From CAZPZR01 sp964591105 (GTDB taxonomy: Bacteria; Bacillota; Clostridia; Lachnospirales; Lachnospiraceae), in contig CAZPZR010000019.1 of the NCBI GenBank assembly GCA_964591105.1, positions 1-27,801 of the forward strand: a stretch of DNA of 27,801 nucleotides, read 5' to 3'. Shown piece after piece: positions 21,713-27,801 of this stretch (position 1 is the stretch's first letter; every line of letters begins with the position of its first letter). The position numbers were made by a program, and so were the translations under genes. The notes below the pieces were generated by a model, which saw only the letters and a list, made by a program, of their open reading frames with translations, was not told the DNA's origin and searched no databases.

Positions 21713-23053
21713 ATGGAATTATATTTATGTATTCCTTTTGTAGGAATCTTACTGTGCATAGCAGTGATGCCGCTTGTGAAACCTGTATGGTGGGAAGAAC
21801 ATCAGCCACATACAGTAGCGCTGTGGTCACTGCTCTTTATTATTCCGTTTGCAATTTTGCATGGTGCAGGAGAGGCAGCGGAAATTGTATTGGAATGTAT
21901 GATTAATGATTATTTGACATTTATTGTACTTCTGTTTGGATTGTTCTGTGTATCAGGAAATATTACAATGGAAGGAGACCTTGCAGGTTCTCCACGCGTG
22001 AATATGATCCTTTTGACTATAGGTACTTTGCTGTCAAGCATTATTGGAACGACAGGTTCTAGTATGTTGATGGTTCGTCCAGTGATTAAGATGAATTCTT
22101 GGAGAAAGCATAGAACGCATATTATGGTGTTCTTTATTTTCCTTGTTTCTAATATTGGAGGATGTTTGACACCAATCGGGGATCCACCGCTTTTGATGGG
22201 ATTTTCAAGAGGCGTGCCATTTTTCTGGAGCTTAAAGTTATTCCCAATTCTTGTGTTTAACCTTGCTGTGCTTTTATTTATTTTCTTCTGGATTGACAGA
22301 AAAGCATATTGTAAAGATATTGCAGAAGGACGTATGCCAGACATTAGCAAACCAGGAACAAAGATTACACTTCAGGGCCTTCACAATCTGATTTATATTG
22401 CGATGATTGTTGCAGCAGTTATTTTGAGTGGGATATTGCCAGAAGTACCGGCATTTCAGAATGCAGCGGGCGAAGTGCTTGGAATCCACATTTATGGTGA
22501 GGTTGTGCTCACTTACCCAGCATTGATCGAAATGGTGATTATCTTATTGGCAGCATTTTTATCATTTAAAACAACAAACCCTGAGATTCGTGTAAAGAAC
22601 CACTTTACTTGGGGTGCAATCAAAGAAGTAGCAATTCTTTTCTGTGGTATTTTTATTACTATGCAGCCAGCACTTATGATTTTGAAAAGTGTGGGAGGAA
22701 GCTTAGGATTGAATCAACCAGTGGAAATGTTTTGGATTACAGGTGCATTGTCTAGTTTCTTGGATAATACACCAACATATCTTGTATTCTTGACAACAGC
22801 TGGTGCCATGAACTTTACAGAAGGTCTGGTAACAACACTTGGTACAGTTCCAGTGCAGATGCTTGTTGCAATTTCCTGTGGTGCTGTATTTATGGGTGCT
22901 AATACTTACATCGGAAATGCACCAAACTTTATGGTAAAATCTATTTCTGATGAAAATGGTATCCGTATGCCTTCATTCTTTGGATATATTTTATGGTCAC
23001 TGTGTATTTTAGTTCCAGTATTCTTATTGGATACATTGGTATTTTTTAGATAG
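21713..23053 (+). CDS. IT-superfamily ion transporter (CitMHS/NhaD-like)
   Basis: A polytopic membrane protein of 446 residues with about 10-12 hydrophobic segments. It belongs to the ion transporter superfamily that includes citrate/metal symporters and NhaD-type sodium/proton antiporters. Typical segments are SSIIGTTGSSMLMVRPVI (first helical hairpin region, about 108-125), SNIGGCLTPIGDPPLLMGF (about 145-163) and, in the second half, SSFLDNTPTYLVFL and ANTYIGNAPNFMVKSI. These resemble the two inverted-repeat hairpins of the superfamily. Such proteins are often annotated 'sodium:proton antiporter' or 'putative citrate transporter'; the true substrate cannot be told from sequence. AGGAGGG precedes the ATG. 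The next gene, a cytidylate kinase-like protein, starts 11 bp later. Confidence 0.85.
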   Translation: MELYLCIPFVGILLCIAVMPLVKPVWWEEHQPHTVALWSLLFIIPFAILHGAGEAAEIVLECMINDYLTFIVLLFGLFCVSGNITMEGDLAGSPRVNMILLTIGTLLSSIIGTTGSSMLMVRPVIKMNSWRKHRTHIMVFFIFLVSNIGGCLTPIGDPPLLMGFSRGVPFFWSLKLFPILVFNLAVLLFIFFWIDRKAYCKDIAEGRMPDISKPGTKITLQGLHNLIYIAMIVAAVILSGILPEVPAFQNAAGEVLGIHIYGEVVLTYPALIEMVIILLAAFLSFKTTNPEIRVKNHFTWGAIKEVAILFCGIFITMQPALMILKSVGGSLGLNQPVEMFWITGALSSFLDNTPTYLVFLTTAGAMNFTEGLVTTLGTVPVQMLVAISCGAVFMGANTYIGNAPNFMVKSISDENGIRMPSFFGYILWSLCILVPVFLLDTLVFFR

Positions 23054-23064
23054 GAGGGGAAGAT

Positions 23065-24093
23065 ATGTATTCAGAAAAGATCAAACATCTTGCAGAACAA
23101 ATCTATGATTTAGATACAGAAGTTTATGAATGCCTTGGTTCTTCTCTTGGCCGTGTATTTACCGGAAGAAGGGACAAGACAATCGCTGAATTGCAAGAAG
23201 AACTTCATTCAAGAAGTGATGGACATATTATTCGAAGTGATCTTGCGCTGATCAGTAACATGGCAAGAACTATTCGTGATAAGGATACACGTAAAAAATT
23301 AATGATCAAATATGATGAGATTTTCCAGGAAGTTTTGACACTTCCAACAAGCTTTGCGGAAGGTGATATTGTAAATGAAGAACGTATCAAGTTGAATACG
23401 GCAAGCTTGAAAGGAAGATTTGCAAAGGGAGATCATAAAATCATCTGTATCGGACGAACATTCGGAAGTGGTGGAAGTGAAATCGGATTCCGTCTGGCAG
23501 ATAAACTGAAAATCAACTACTATGATGCAGAAATCTTTAACGAAGTGCTCCGTCGTTTGGATGCGGAACGTGATCAGGTTAGCGACAAAGGTGGCTTCCC
23601 ATTTATCTTGGACCGCGAAAATCAGGATCGTTATATTGCATCTAAACCAGCGTTTGCAAGTGATCAGAAAACGACACTTGGACAGAGGATTAAGGAATTT
23701 GGTCGTTATCACGGACTTCCAAAAAGAGATGCGGTATTCTTCAATCAGAGCCAGTTGATCTGTGACAAGGCAAAAGAAGAAGACTTCGTTGTTATGGGAA
23801 GATGTGCAGACGTAATTCTCGCAAATAATAACATTCCGCATATTAGTATTTTCATCACAGCACCATTCGAGCAGCGTGTGGAACGAGTAATGCATGTAAA
23901 TGAAAAGCTTTCTCGTAAACAGGTAGAAAAAATGTTGAAAAAAATGGACCGTAAGCATGTGAACTATTTCAAATTCTATACAGGACTTGATTGGGGAGCA
24001 GCGAAGAATTACGACCTTTGTATTAACAGTGCTTGCTACGGAATGGAAGAGTCTATGGACTTGATTTTAAAAATGATTCATGAAGATGAATAA
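23065..24093 (+). CDS. Cytidylate kinase-like protein with N-terminal extension
   Basis: A 342-residue protein. Residues from about 125 form a P-loop kinase domain of the cytidylate kinase-like family: IICIGRTFGSGGSEIGFRLA (126-145) is the phosphate loop, then YYDAEIF (152-158), and later VVMGRCADVIL and FITAPFEQRVERV. The family is paralogous to Cmk, but its substrate is not established. The first 120 residues are a charged, mostly helical extension with no domain I recognise. It is co-transcribed with the upstream ion transporter (11-bp gap, AGGAGGGG before the ATG), suggesting that it modifies or controls that transporter or acts on a related metabolite. A strong hairpin follows the gene. 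Confidence 0.85.
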   Translation: MYSEKIKHLAEQIYDLDTEVYECLGSSLGRVFTGRRDKTIAELQEELHSRSDGHIIRSDLALISNMARTIRDKDTRKKLMIKYDEIFQEVLTLPTSFAEGDIVNEERIKLNTASLKGRFAKGDHKIICIGRTFGSGGSEIGFRLADKLKINYYDAEIFNEVLRRLDAERDQVSDKGGFPFILDRENQDRYIASKPAFASDQKTTLGQRIKEFGRYHGLPKRDAVFFNQSQLICDKAKEEDFVVMGRCADVILANNNIPHISIFITAPFEQRVERVMHVNEKLSRKQVEKMLKKMDRKHVNYFKFYTGLDWGAAKNYDLCINSACYGMEESMDLILKMIHEDE

Positions 24094-24100
24094 ATAGATT

Positions 24101-24158
24101 GTAATCTTAGAAAAGGGTAGTGTTGTAAACATTACCTTTTTTATTTTTGTAAGATTAC
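24101..24158. terminator. Terminator nested inside a longer inverted repeat
   Basis: Inner stem AAAAGGGTAGTGT (24111-24123)/ACATTACCTTTTT (24129-24141), with G-U pairs and a 5-base loop, followed by TATTTTTG. Outer arms GTAATCTTA (24101-24109) and TAAGATTAC (24150-24158) are perfectly complementary and enclose the terminator and its U-rich tail. The inner hairpin is a regular terminator for the kinase-like gene. Confidence 0.85.
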
Positions 24159-24187
24159 TTGGAATAAATAGAAAAGTAGGCTATGAT
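24159..24187 (+). promoter_or_regulatory. Promoter of the MATE operon
   Basis: TTGGAA (24159-24164), 17-bp spacer, TATGAT (24182-24187). It begins immediately after the preceding terminator repeat. Confidence 0.6.
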
Positions 24188-24197
24188 AAAAACATAG
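24181..24197. promoter_or_regulatory. Putative operator of the MATE operon
   Basis: CTATG (24181-24185), 7 bp, CATAG (24193-24197), an inverted repeat overlapping the -10 box. It has the same 5-7-5 geometry as the element at the pot promoter. The XRE-cupin protein encoded as the second gene is the obvious candidate binder, by inference only. Confidence 0.4.
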
Positions 24198-24220
24198 GTT
24201 GGTAGGAATGGAGAGAGAAA

Positions 24221-25624
24221 ATGAAGGAATCAACGGGGACATTGACGCAGGGATCAATTCTTGGGGTATTAACAAAATTGTCACTCCCCATCGTGGCGGC
24301 GGCTTTTTTGTCTACGATTTATAGTATGGTAGATATGGCGTGGATCGGAATGTTGGGCGGAGAAGTTCTGGCAGGCGTGGGAGCAGGAAGCATGTACGTG
24401 TGGCTATCACAAGGTGTTGTAGCACTTCCGAAAATGGGAGGACAGATTCTGGTTGCGCAGGAATTAGGACGTGGAAATCGCGAAGGTGCTGTGAAATATG
24501 CTGCAGTAACCATTCGACTTACAATATTATTAGGAATATTATTTGGACTCATATGTGTAGTATTTACCGAACCATTGGTTGGATTTTACCGAATGCAGAG
24601 TCCGATGGCAATCGATGCGGGACATGTCTATCTGCGAATTGCCTGTGGGTGTATTATCTTTTCTTATATGGGACAGACCCTGACTGGACTTTACACAGCG
24701 CAGGGAGACTCCAAAACACCATTAAAAGCAAATTTTGTGGGTGTAGTATTGAATCTGATTCTAGATCCGGTGATGATCTTTGGGATTGGTCCATTTCCGA
24801 AGATGGGCACAGCGGGTGCAGCATGGGCAACGATTCTTTCTCAGGCAGTTACGATGGTAGTAATGCTTGCAGGAATCTGGAAAAATCAGTCCGAAGAAAA
24901 TGCACTTCGGGATATGAAAATATTTGTGAAAACAGAAAAAATATACCGCAGACACATCTTTGAGATGGGATGGCCGAATGCCGTGCAGAGCCTTGTATAT
25001 TGCATGATTTCAATGGTGTTGTCGCGCATGGTCAGCAGATTTGGGGACATTGTGATTGCTGTTTTTCGTGTAGGAGGCCAGGTAGAAGCAATCTCCTGGA
25101 ACGTGGCAAATGGATTCAGTGCAGCGATGAACGCATTTGCGGCACAAAACTATGGTGCGGGTAAGATGGAGCGCGTAAACAAAGGATATCGTATCTCAGC
25201 AATTACGGTTGTTTTGTGGGGCGCACTGATTACATTTTTCTTTGTAGTCTTTCCAGAGCAGATTTCGAGTGTATTTTTCCACACATCGGAAGAAATTCAG
25301 GAAAGTATCTACTATTTGGTGATTGTAGGGCTTGGAGAAGCTTTTATGTGTCTGGAAATGATGTCTGTGGGAGCAATTTCCGGACTTGGAAATACAAAAC
25401 TTTGTAGCATTTTAAGCATTATATTTACTGCAATTCGAATTCCAATTGCGTTATGCCTCTGCGCAACATCTTTGGGGGCAAAAGGACTTTGGTGGGCACT
25501 TACCATATCAAGTACTTTAAAAGGAATTATATTCTTTGTGGCATTTCATCGTGAAAGCAAAAAGAAGTCAAAGGAGGGAATTTCACATGGATTTGTTGAG
25601 GATCGGACAAATTATGAAGGATAA
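24221..25624 (+). CDS. MATE-family multidrug/toxin exporter
   Basis: A 467-residue membrane protein with about 12 helices, the normal size for MATE (NorM/DinF-like) cation-coupled exporters. The N-terminus reads GSILGVLTKLSLPIVAAAFL, matching the family's P-I-x-x-x-x-L opening. The MVDMAWIGMLGG segment (about 37-48) corresponds to the 'D-x-x-x-x-G-x-L-G' motif of helix 1-2. The second half repeats the pattern (MGWPNAVQSLVYCMISMVLSRM). A purine-rich GGAGAGAGA lies before the ATG. The last 38 bp overlap the start of an XRE-cupin regulator, which suggests tight coupling. The compound exported cannot be predicted. Confidence 0.92.
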   Translation: MKESTGTLTQGSILGVLTKLSLPIVAAAFLSTIYSMVDMAWIGMLGGEVLAGVGAGSMYVWLSQGVVALPKMGGQILVAQELGRGNREGAVKYAAVTIRLTILLGILFGLICVVFTEPLVGFYRMQSPMAIDAGHVYLRIACGCIIFSYMGQTLTGLYTAQGDSKTPLKANFVGVVLNLILDPVMIFGIGPFPKMGTAGAAWATILSQAVTMVVMLAGIWKNQSEENALRDMKIFVKTEKIYRRHIFEMGWPNAVQSLVYCMISMVLSRMVSRFGDIVIAVFRVGGQVEAISWNVANGFSAAMNAFAAQNYGAGKMERVNKGYRISAITVVLWGALITFFFVVFPEQISSVFFHTSEEIQESIYYLVIVGLGEAFMCLEMMSVGAISGLGNTKLCSILSIIFTAIRIPIALCLCATSLGAKGLWWALTISSTLKGIIFFVAFHRESKKKSKEGISHGFVEDRTNYEG

Positions 25625-26147
25625 ACGTCAGGCGATGGGATTTTCCATTCGTGACTTGTCTGCAATGTGCGGGGTTGCAGCAAGTACGATCAGCCAGATT
25701 GAAACGGGGAAAACTTCTCCGAATCTTCTGACGTTGGAATCACTCTGTAAATCGTTGGATATTCCAGTATTTTCTTTATTCGTAGAGGAACAGTCTGGGG
25801 TGCAATATGTGAGCGCAAAAGAGCAGAAAACATTTACAAGAAATATTAGTAATGGAAAGCCTTTATTAGAATCTATGATCGTGCAGGGAAATCATGAGAT
25901 GCATGTGGCAACAATCGAAGTGCCAGCACACACAGATTCTGGAAACTTTGCGACTCACGAAGGAGAAGAGTTTGTCTATGTGTTAGAAGGCTCTGTAGTA
26001 TTCGAATTGGAGAAAAATGGGGAATACGCATTAGAAAAGAACGATGCACTGTATTATCGCAACTGCATTGGTCACCGTTGGTATAATGGCAGTGACATTG
26101 ACGCGAAAATACTGATGGTGACAACGTCGCCTTATAGTTTTAATTAG
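25587..26147 (+). CDS. XRE-cupin transcriptional regulator of the MATE operon
   Basis: A 186-residue HTH-cupin regulator. The HTH is at about 6-62, with GFSIRDLSAMCGVAASTISQ and the following IETGKTSPNLLTLESLCKSL. The cupin (about 112-186) shows THEGEEFVYVLEGSV and a later N-C-I-G-H-R-W motif, like ligand-sensing cupin regulators. I start at ATG 25587, 7 bp after AAGGAGGG; the longer reading from 25536 lies deeper in the MATE gene and has no ribosome site. It overlaps the MATE gene by 38 bp and precedes the carboxypeptidase by about 10 bp, so all three are probably one operon. It is related in plan to the pot regulator but is a clearly different sequence. Confidence 0.9.
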   Translation: MDLLRIGQIMKDKRQAMGFSIRDLSAMCGVAASTISQIETGKTSPNLLTLESLCKSLDIPVFSLFVEEQSGVQYVSAKEQKTFTRNISNGKPLLESMIVQGNHEMHVATIEVPAHTDSGNFATHEGEEFVYVLEGSVVFELEKNGEYALEKNDALYYRNCIGHRWYNGSDIDAKILMVTTSPYSFN

Positions 26148-26154
26148 AGGGGGG

Positions 26155-27588
26155 ATGCGAATGAAGCTCAAAAAAGCAGCGGCAGTGATTCTGGCACTCA
26201 GTCTGGGGATGAGTGTGGGAATGCCTGTATATGCAACGGGAACTACTACGGAAACAGATTACGAGAATCTGACGCAGGAAGAAAAAGATAAATTATATGA
26301 AAAAGAGTTAAAGAAGATTTATAAAGAGCCGGTGCAGTCGAATAAAATAGCGAATTGGCCGAAAGGACCAGGAACTTATGGGGAAGCCGCGATTGTGATG
26401 GACGCAGGAACGGGCGCAATTCTCTACGCGAAAAATATTGAGGATAAACATTATCCTGCAAGTATCACAAAAGTGCTCACTGCATTGGTGGCATTGGAAA
26501 ATTCGCAGATGGACGACAAAGTAAAAGTAAGCTCTGCCTGCGTAGACTTTCTGCAGCCAGGTGATTCCTCTATTGCACTGAAAAAAGGTGATAAACTGTC
26601 TATGAAAGATACGCTCTATGCAACACTTCTTGCATCGGCAAATGAAGCAGCATATGCAGTAGCGGAAAATGTTGGAAAGAATGCAGGGCATGATTACCAA
26701 TGGTTCATTGAAAAGATGAATGAAAAGTGCAAAGAACTTGGCGGTGTGAATTCCAATTTTGTTAATGCAAACGGTCTCCATGACGAAAATCATTACACTT
26801 GCGCAAAAGATATGGCATTGATCGGGAAAGAATTGTTCCTTCATCCGGAATTTTTTGAAATCGTTCAGACACCACAATATGTCATAAAGAAATCAAAGAC
26901 CGTCGAGGAGCATGTTTTTCAACAGAAGCACAAGATGCTGCTGGAAAACTACGAGGCTTATTACAAGTATGCGATTGGTGGCAAGACCGGATACACATCC
27001 GATTCTTTGAACACATTGATTACAATGGCAGATAATGGAGAACAGCAGCTGGTATGCGTAGTGCTTCGCGAACAAGGTGGAAAGAGTTACCCAGACACAA
27101 CAGCACTGTTTGAATATGTATTTAATAACTTTAAGCGTGTAGATGTTGCAGCGTTCGAGACAGCAGAAGAAGTTGGTGAAATCATAGATGTGGTTGAAAC
27201 CAGCGACAGCGGAATGACTTATCGACAGGGTGGCTATGTGACAATCCCGAAAGACTTTGATGTGAATGATCTGGAAATGAAATTTGAACCAGATAATTCT
27301 ACCAGTGGAGAAGCAACTTTGACTTACACATATGAAGGGAACCTTGTGGGAAGTGCCAGAGCAACTCTGAGCGATTCATATAAAGCACAGCACACAGCAA
27401 AAATTGAAGAGGTGAAAGAAGAGCCAAAAGAAGAGGCGGAGATTTTCTTAGATAAATTTGACGCAAAAGAAAAGAAGATTTTTCTGGGAGCATGTGGTCT
27501 TCTGATTGTATTAATTATTTTGTATGTGGGAATAATCATTACTCGAAGAAGAAAAAGAAAGAAGAGACGAAACAAAAGAAGAAAATAG
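26155..27588 (+). CDS. dacA: D-alanyl-D-alanine carboxypeptidase (PBP5/DacA-like, peptidase S11)
   Basis: Low-molecular-weight penicillin-binding protein that trims the last D-Ala from peptidoglycan stem peptides outside the membrane. It has 477 residues from ATG 26155; ATG 26161 is an equally likely start, with the GAGGGGGG ribosome site 4 or 10 bp upstream. The signal peptide is about 1-27 (ends PVYATG). Active-site motifs are S-I-T-K (103-106), S-A-N (161-163) and K-T-G (277-279). A beta-rich domain follows (about 340-400). A single C-terminal membrane helix (about 441-463) comes next, with an extremely basic cytoplasmic tail of R/K residues. It replaces the amphipathic anchor of Gram-negative PBP5. 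Third gene of the MATE operon. Confidence 0.93.
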   Translation: MRMKLKKAAAVILALSLGMSVGMPVYATGTTTETDYENLTQEEKDKLYEKELKKIYKEPVQSNKIANWPKGPGTYGEAAIVMDAGTGAILYAKNIEDKHYPASITKVLTALVALENSQMDDKVKVSSACVDFLQPGDSSIALKKGDKLSMKDTLYATLLASANEAAYAVAENVGKNAGHDYQWFIEKMNEKCKELGGVNSNFVNANGLHDENHYTCAKDMALIGKELFLHPEFFEIVQTPQYVIKKSKTVEEHVFQQKHKMLLENYEAYYKYAIGGKTGYTSDSLNTLITMADNGEQQLVCVVLREQGGKSYPDTTALFEYVFNNFKRVDVAAFETAEEVGEIIDVVETSDSGMTYRQGGYVTIPKDFDVNDLEMKFEPDNSTSGEATLTYTYEGNLVGSARATLSDSYKAQHTAKIEEVKEEPKEEAEIFLDKFDAKEKKIFLGACGLLIVLIILYVGIIITRRRKRKKRRNKRRK

Positions 27589-27601
27589 AGAAAATGTGTG
27601 G

Positions 27602-27625
27602 CGGCTGGGCGCGGAAATCCAGCCG
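27602..27625. other. GC-rich hairpin after dacA
   Basis: CGGCTGG (27602-27608)/CCAGCCG (27619-27625) with a 10-base loop. No T-run follows on the plus strand, so it is not a classic Rho-independent terminator, but its position 13 bp after the stop codon suggests a role in ending or stabilising the dacA transcript. Confidence 0.35.
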
Positions 27626-27692
27626 TCAAAATCGGTAAAAAACAGAGAAAATAAATTTCTGCAAAAAAAATTAAAAAAGTTTAAAAAAACAC

Positions 27693-27721
27693 TTGCATTT
27701 TATATTTGCCTATGTTATTAT
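27693..27721 (+). promoter_or_regulatory. Promoter of the tRNA-Glu gene
   Basis: TTGCAT (27693-27698), 17-bp spacer, TATTAT (27716-27721). It lies after a long A/T-rich stretch with A-runs, which could act as an upstream activating element. The expected start is about 25 bp before the mature tRNA. Confidence 0.65.
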
Positions 27722-27752
27722 CAATTACGGTCGCGAAAGACATAAGACATAT

Positions 27753-27801
27753 GGCTCCTTGGTCAAGCGGTTAAGACATCGCCCTTTCACGGCGGTAACA
27801 C
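27753..27801 (+). tRNA. tRNA-Glu (anticodon UUC), 5' part, cut by the window end
   Basis: The acceptor strand starts GGCTCC, the D-arm contains GGTCAAGCGGTTAAGAC, and the anticodon arm is TCGCC-CTTTCAC-GGCGG with anticodon TTC at 27786-27788. This matches the tRNA-Glu pattern of Firmicutes. The variable loop begins TAACAC. The T-arm and 3' acceptor strand lie beyond the window. More tRNA genes may follow, since it has its own promoter. Confidence 0.93.

Noticed and set aside
24340..24963. A 207-residue plus-strand frame inside the MATE gene
   Set aside because: It is out of frame with a clear MATE protein and rich in Cys, Arg and Ser as off-frame reads are.
27602..27625. Rho-independent terminator of dacA
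   Set aside because: The stem is good, but the following bases (TCAAAATCGG) lack a T-run, so it is listed only as a hairpin.
1..27801. CRISPR arrays, insertion sequences with intact transposase, phage genes or integration sites
   Set aside because: No regularly spaced repeats, no intact transposase or integrase and no phage structural genes are seen. The only mobile-type trace is the decayed PD-(D/E)XK gene.

Overview
The window looks like chromosomal DNA from a low-GC Gram-positive anaerobe of the Clostridia, most likely a gut Lachnospiraceae of the Dorea/Blautia/Mediterraneibacter kind. The support is the style of the proteins (cytidylate kinase-like protein, PotC-PotD fusion, Rpn/PD-(D/E)XK 'transposase' remnant, SpaA-type pilin), strong Shine-Dalgarno sequences, A/T-rich codon use and Gram-positive wall functions. 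The genus is a guess.

Layout. 1-4832: distal part of an F-type ATP synthase operon (end of atpF, then atpH, A, G, D, C), closed by a two-way terminator. 4888-5538 (minus): a YgjV-like membrane protein preceded by an unlisted 45-residue one-helix membrane protein. 5619-8416: a sulfur-assimilation operon (O-acetylhomoserine sulfhydrylase, cysteine synthase, Rrf2 regulator). It has a strong promoter carrying two copies of the same putative operator. 8417-10431: a decayed PD-(D/E)XK 'transposase' and a MalY/PatB-type C-S lyase. 10393-10666 (minus): a 4-oxalocrotonate tautomerase-like protein. 10838-13986: a minimal pilus locus (one LPVTG pilin, two class C-like sortases), followed without a terminator by an M20 amidohydrolase. 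15251-16603: an AlaA-like aminotransferase with its own promoter and terminator. 16610-21558 (minus): a polyamine ABC transporter operon (XRE-cupin regulator, potA, potB, fused potCD). 21629-24158: an ion transporter (IT superfamily) paired with a cytidylate kinase-like protein. 24159-27588: MATE exporter, XRE-cupin regulator and D,D-carboxypeptidase. 27753 to the end: start of tRNA-Glu(UUC).

How the genes work together. The metY-cysK-rrf2 operon would turn sulfide into homocysteine and cysteine, with the last gene probably regulating the first. The MalY-like gene downstream would act on cystathionine or cysteine, but a terminator and a dead element separate it from the operon. The pot operon imports spermidine/putrescine under a PuuR-like XRE-cupin regulator. 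The pilin and sortases would build a single-component fibre; no tip or base subunit is seen in the cluster.

The most unusual point is PotA. Its C-terminal TOBE domain is split by about 185 residues that contain two diverged copies of a roughly 70-residue beta-rich module. Other points worth a look are the paired ACC-N9-GGTAGGT sites, the lipoprotein-signal relic inside the PotC-PotD fusion, the near-perfect palindrome in front of the pilin gene, and two 17-bp N7-spaced inverted repeats at the promoters of the two XRE-cupin-linked operons.
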